Shown: one piece after another, positions 61,834 to 64,000 of the stretch | Layout: each line of letters begins with the position of its first letter | How positions within the stretch are numbered: the first letter of the stretch is position 1 | Notes under the pieces: generated by a model | What the model was told of the DNA's origin: nothing | Seen by the model: only the letters and a program-made list of their open reading frames with translations | Databases searched by the model: none | Position numbers and translations under genes: made by a program | DNA from: Fenollaria sporofastidiosus | GTDB taxonomy: Bacteria; Bacillota; Clostridia; Tissierellales; Peptoniphilaceae | Assembly (NCBI RefSeq): GCF_943169635.2 | Contig: NZ_OW968186.1 | Location: forward strand, 1,488,001 to 1,552,000 | Direction of reading: 5' to 3' | DNA length: 64,000 nucleotides

Positions 61834-63765
61834 TTATTTTTCTTCCTTCTTAACTATTTCTTTAGTATCAATTTCTTTTTTAATTCTTGATATAAAGTCA
61901 TCTAGTGACACTTTTCCTTGATCACCTAAGTCTCTGTGTCTAATAGTTACTGTCTTAGTATTAACTTCTTCCTCACCTATTATTAACATGTATTCAACTT
62001 TTTCTACTTGTGCTTCTCTTATCTTCTTGCCAATCTTTTCATTTCTATCGTCAAGTACTACTCTGTAGCCTTTAGATTTTAGTTCATCGTAAACGGATTT
62101 TGCATAGTCGTTAAACTTTTCTGATATTGATAAAATCTTAACTTGTACTGGCGCAAGCCATAATGGGAACTTGCCGATAAATTGTTCGATAAGTATGCCT
62201 AAGAATCTCTCTAATGAGCCAAATAAAGCTCTGTGAAGCATAACTGGTCTCTTCTTTTCGCCGTTTTCAGCAATGTAAGTTAAGTCAAAGTTAATTGGCA
62301 TTTGGAAGTCAAGTTGAATAGTACCGCATTGCCATGTTCTGCCTATAGCGTCTTCTAAGTGGAAGTCAATCTTTGGTCCGTAGAAAGCACCATCGCCTTC
62401 GTTTATAGTGTATTTAATACCTCTCTTCTCAAGTGATGACTTTAGTGCCGCCTCAGCCATGTTCCAAGTTTCTATCTCGCCCATAAAGTCGTCAGGTCTT
62501 GTAGATAGTTCAACTGTGTATTTAAAACCGAATGTGCTGTATAGGTAGTCAGCAAGGTCTATCATTTTAAATACTTCATCTTCAACTTGTGATGGCAAGC
62601 AGTATACATGCGCGTCGTCTTGAGTAAATGTTCTTACTCTGAATAGTCCGTGTAAAGTACCAGAAAGTTCGTGTCTGTGTACTTGACCAAACTCAGAAAG
62701 TCTTATTGGAAGCTCTTTGTATGAGTGTTGACTGTTTGCATAAACTATAGTTGAGCCTGGGCAGTTCATCGGTTTGATAGCGTAGTCCTTGTCATCTATC
62801 TTTGTGAAGTACATATTTTCTTTGTAGTGATCCCAGTGGCCACTTCTGTGCCATAGGTCTTCGTTTAAGATGATAGGTGTTAATATTTCACCATAACCAT
62901 TCTTAGATAAAACAGCTCTCCACCAAGAAAGAAGTTCGTTTCTAACTACCATACCGTTTGGATGGAAGAATGGGAAGCCTGGTCCTTCATCATGCATGCT
63001 GAATAGATCCATTTCCTTACCAATCTTTCTGTGGTCTCTAAGCTTTGCTTCTTCAAGTCTTGCTAAGTGCTCATCAAGCATCTTCTTCTTAGGGAAAGAT
63101 ACTGCGTAGATTCTTTGAAGCATTTCGTTGTGCTCGTCACCTCTCCAATATGCACCTGCGATTGATAATAGTTTAAATGCTTTAATCTTTGAGATGTCAT
63201 AAAGGTGTGGTCCCTTACATAAGTCAACGAAGTCACCTAATCTATAGAATGAAATGTGTGCATCTTCTGGAAGGTCTTCGATTAGTTCAACCTTGTACTT
63301 TTCTCCAAGCTTCTTAAAGTGCTCAATTGCTTCGTCTCTAGGCATTTCATATCTTTCAAGAACTCCGCCCTCTTTAACTATAGCAGTCATTTCTTTTTCT
63401 ATCTTTTCAAAATCTTCAGGAACAAATCTATGTTCTGTATCGAAGTCGTAGTAGAAACCATCATCAATAGATGGTCCTATAGCGAACTTAACGTCCTTGT
63501 ATAATCTTTGTATTGCGTAAGCCATAAGGTGGGCAGATGTATGCCAAAATATAGCCTTGCCTTCCTTATCTTCAAACTTAACAAATTTTACTTTACTGTC
63601 TTCTTCTAGCGTTTCTTGTAAACCCATTGTTGTGCCATTAACAACAGCCCCTAATACATCTCTTAATAAAACTTCAGATATGTCCTTGCACACATCATAA
63701 AGCTTAACACCCTTATCATACTCTCTACTAGAGCCATCAGGTAGTGTTACAATAATCTTTGACAT
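61834..63765 (-). CDS. thrS: Threonyl-tRNA synthetase
   Basis: Class II synthetase. 643 residues: N-terminal TGS domain (1-60), editing domain with HTSAHLMAYAIQRLY (HxxxH) near residue 75 and a YRLGDFVDLCKGPH block near 175, catalytic core with motif 2 RVRTFTQDDAHVYC near 364 and zinc ligand Cys in MNCPGS near 335, motif 3 HRALFGSLERF near 510, and the C-terminal anticodon domain (APVQVKILSIS onward). AGGAGG precedes the start. Controlled by the T-box leader just upstream. Confidence 0.98.
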   Translation of the reverse strand: MSKIIVTLPDGSSREYDKGVKLYDVCKDISEVLLRDVLGAVVNGTTMGLQETLEEDSKVKFVKFEDKEGKAIFWHTSAHLMAYAIQRLYKDVKFAIGPSIDDGFYYDFDTEHRFVPEDFEKIEKEMTAIVKEGGVLERYEMPRDEAIEHFKKLGEKYKVELIEDLPEDAHISFYRLGDFVDLCKGPHLYDISKIKAFKLLSIAGAYWRGDEHNEMLQRIYAVSFPKKKMLDEHLARLEEAKLRDHRKIGKEMDLFSMHDEGPGFPFFHPNGMVVRNELLSWWRAVLSKNGYGEILTPIILNEDLWHRSGHWDHYKENMYFTKIDDKDYAIKPMNCPGSTIVYANSQHSYKELPIRLSEFGQVHRHELSGTLHGLFRVRTFTQDDAHVYCLPSQVEDEVFKMIDLADYLYSTFGFKYTVELSTRPDDFMGEIETWNMAEAALKSSLEKRGIKYTINEGDGAFYGPKIDFHLEDAIGRTWQCGTIQLDFQMPINFDLTYIAENGEKKRPVMLHRALFGSLERFLGILIEQFIGKFPLWLAPVQVKILSISEKFNDYAKSVYDELKSKGYRVVLDDRNEKIGKKIREAQVEKVEYMLIIGEEEVNTKTVTIRHRDLGDQGKVSLDDFISRIKKEIDTKEIVKKEEK

Positions 63766-63794
63766 TTTTACCTCCTATAAATATCATTGATGGT

Positions 63795-64000
63795 GAAATA
63801 AAAAAAGCCCACCATCCCCCAAGGGACGATGAGACCGTGGTTCCACCCTAATTACTTCTTTTTAAAGCTATAACGTGCTTAACTCCGTGATTCCTTTCGG
63901 ATCCGATTCAAGGTTAGTCTTCATATAAGTGCTTATAGGGAAATCACAGCCAGCATCCCCTCTCTGAATAAGCTTAAGTATACTACTCTTCCTCTCATTA
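63795..64000 (-). promoter_or_regulatory. T-box leader riboswitch of thrS (5' end cut by window)
   Basis: The T-box sequence AGGGTGGAACCACG is present on the minus strand at 63836-63849, followed by a terminator hairpin (about 63806-63827; CATCGTCCC with GGGATGGTG) and seven T at 63799-63806. Upstream, 63850-64000 contains the Stem I features: AGTA/GAA loop E-like parts, AGAGAGGGGATGCTGGCTGT as apical region. Uncharged tRNA-Thr binding would favour the antiterminator and allow thrS expression. GAAGACTAACC (about 63916-63926) holds possible Thr specifier codons, ACT being most likely. Confidence 0.9.

Overview
The window is AT-rich chromosomal DNA from a low-GC anaerobic Firmicute. Gene order (plsX-acpP-rnc-smc; rpmB/Asp23-fakA-recG-rsmD-coaD; yicC-remA-gmk-rpoZ-coaBC-priA-def-fmt; sepF-ylmH-lspA) together with HemZ, a T-box thrS leader and an ECF 'Trep_Strep' cluster suggests a Tissierellia / Peptoniphilaceae-type organism (Peptoniphilus, Ezakiella, Fenollaria and relatives). 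That placement is inference from gene content; the genus cannot be fixed from sequence reading alone. About 54 kb is ordinary core genome in long, tightly packed operons mostly on the minus strand, with overlapping or adjacent start and stop codons.

Layout. 0-3.4 kb: lipid/RNA operon (plsX, acpP, rnc, an Elp3-like radical SAM gene, start of smc), transcribed leftward from a good promoter at 3419-3447. 3.45-6.3 kb: an accessory scar between rpmF and plsX, which are usually neighbours. It holds decayed genes (DUF3847 and PcfB/DUF3801-like mobile-element proteins, a CopZ-like zinc/[2Fe-2S] protein, a secreted protein with a broken 3' end). 6.3-10.5 kb: rpmF, ackA, divergent tmcAL, lpdA. 10.6-16.2 kb: leftward Asp23-fakA-recG-rsmD-coaD-coiled-coil operon; rpmB diverges. 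16.7-31.6 kb: one 16-gene leftward run from yicC to thiN (RemA, Gmk, omega, CoaBC, PriA, Def, Fmt, YugP, RsmB, RlmN, PrpC, PrkC, RsgA, Rpe, ThiN). 31.7-33.5 kb: rqcH, rightward. 33.4-40.9 kb: leftward der-plsY-gpsA-HlyD-like-ylmE-sepF-ylmH-lspA-rluD. 41.2-51.6 kb: leftward recJ-relA-dtd-MBL-hemZ-aspS-tcdA-rseC-glyA. 51.8-60.6 kb: accessory transport cluster: AraC regulator, two half-size ABC exporters, a MATE protein and a complete ECF transporter (S, T, fused A), bounded on both sides by the same palindrome. 60.7-64 kb: NlpC/P60 hydrolase, thrS and its T-box leader.

Working together: PlsX, ACP, PlsY, GpsA and FakA cover phosphatidic acid synthesis from acyl-ACP or exogenous fatty acids; CoaD and CoaBC make CoA; AckA and TmcAL both use acetate; PrkC/PrpC/RsgA, RelA and RqcH are ribosome, stress and envelope control; SepF, LspA and NlpC/P60 act in the envelope.

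Most notable: (1) a MATE gene appears to have been inserted between the second ABC gene and the ECF S gene, leaving a duplicate of the ABC gene's last codons beside the S gene; (2) a local concentration of single-base frame breaks, mostly missing A residues in A runs, in the first 6 kb, hitting even acpP and the radical SAM gene; (3) a readable fossil of a mobile element with a metal-related CopZ-like gene; (4) a nested palindrome in the AraC/ABC divergent promoter that looks like an operator. I saw no CRISPR array, tRNA, rRNA or intact insertion sequence.
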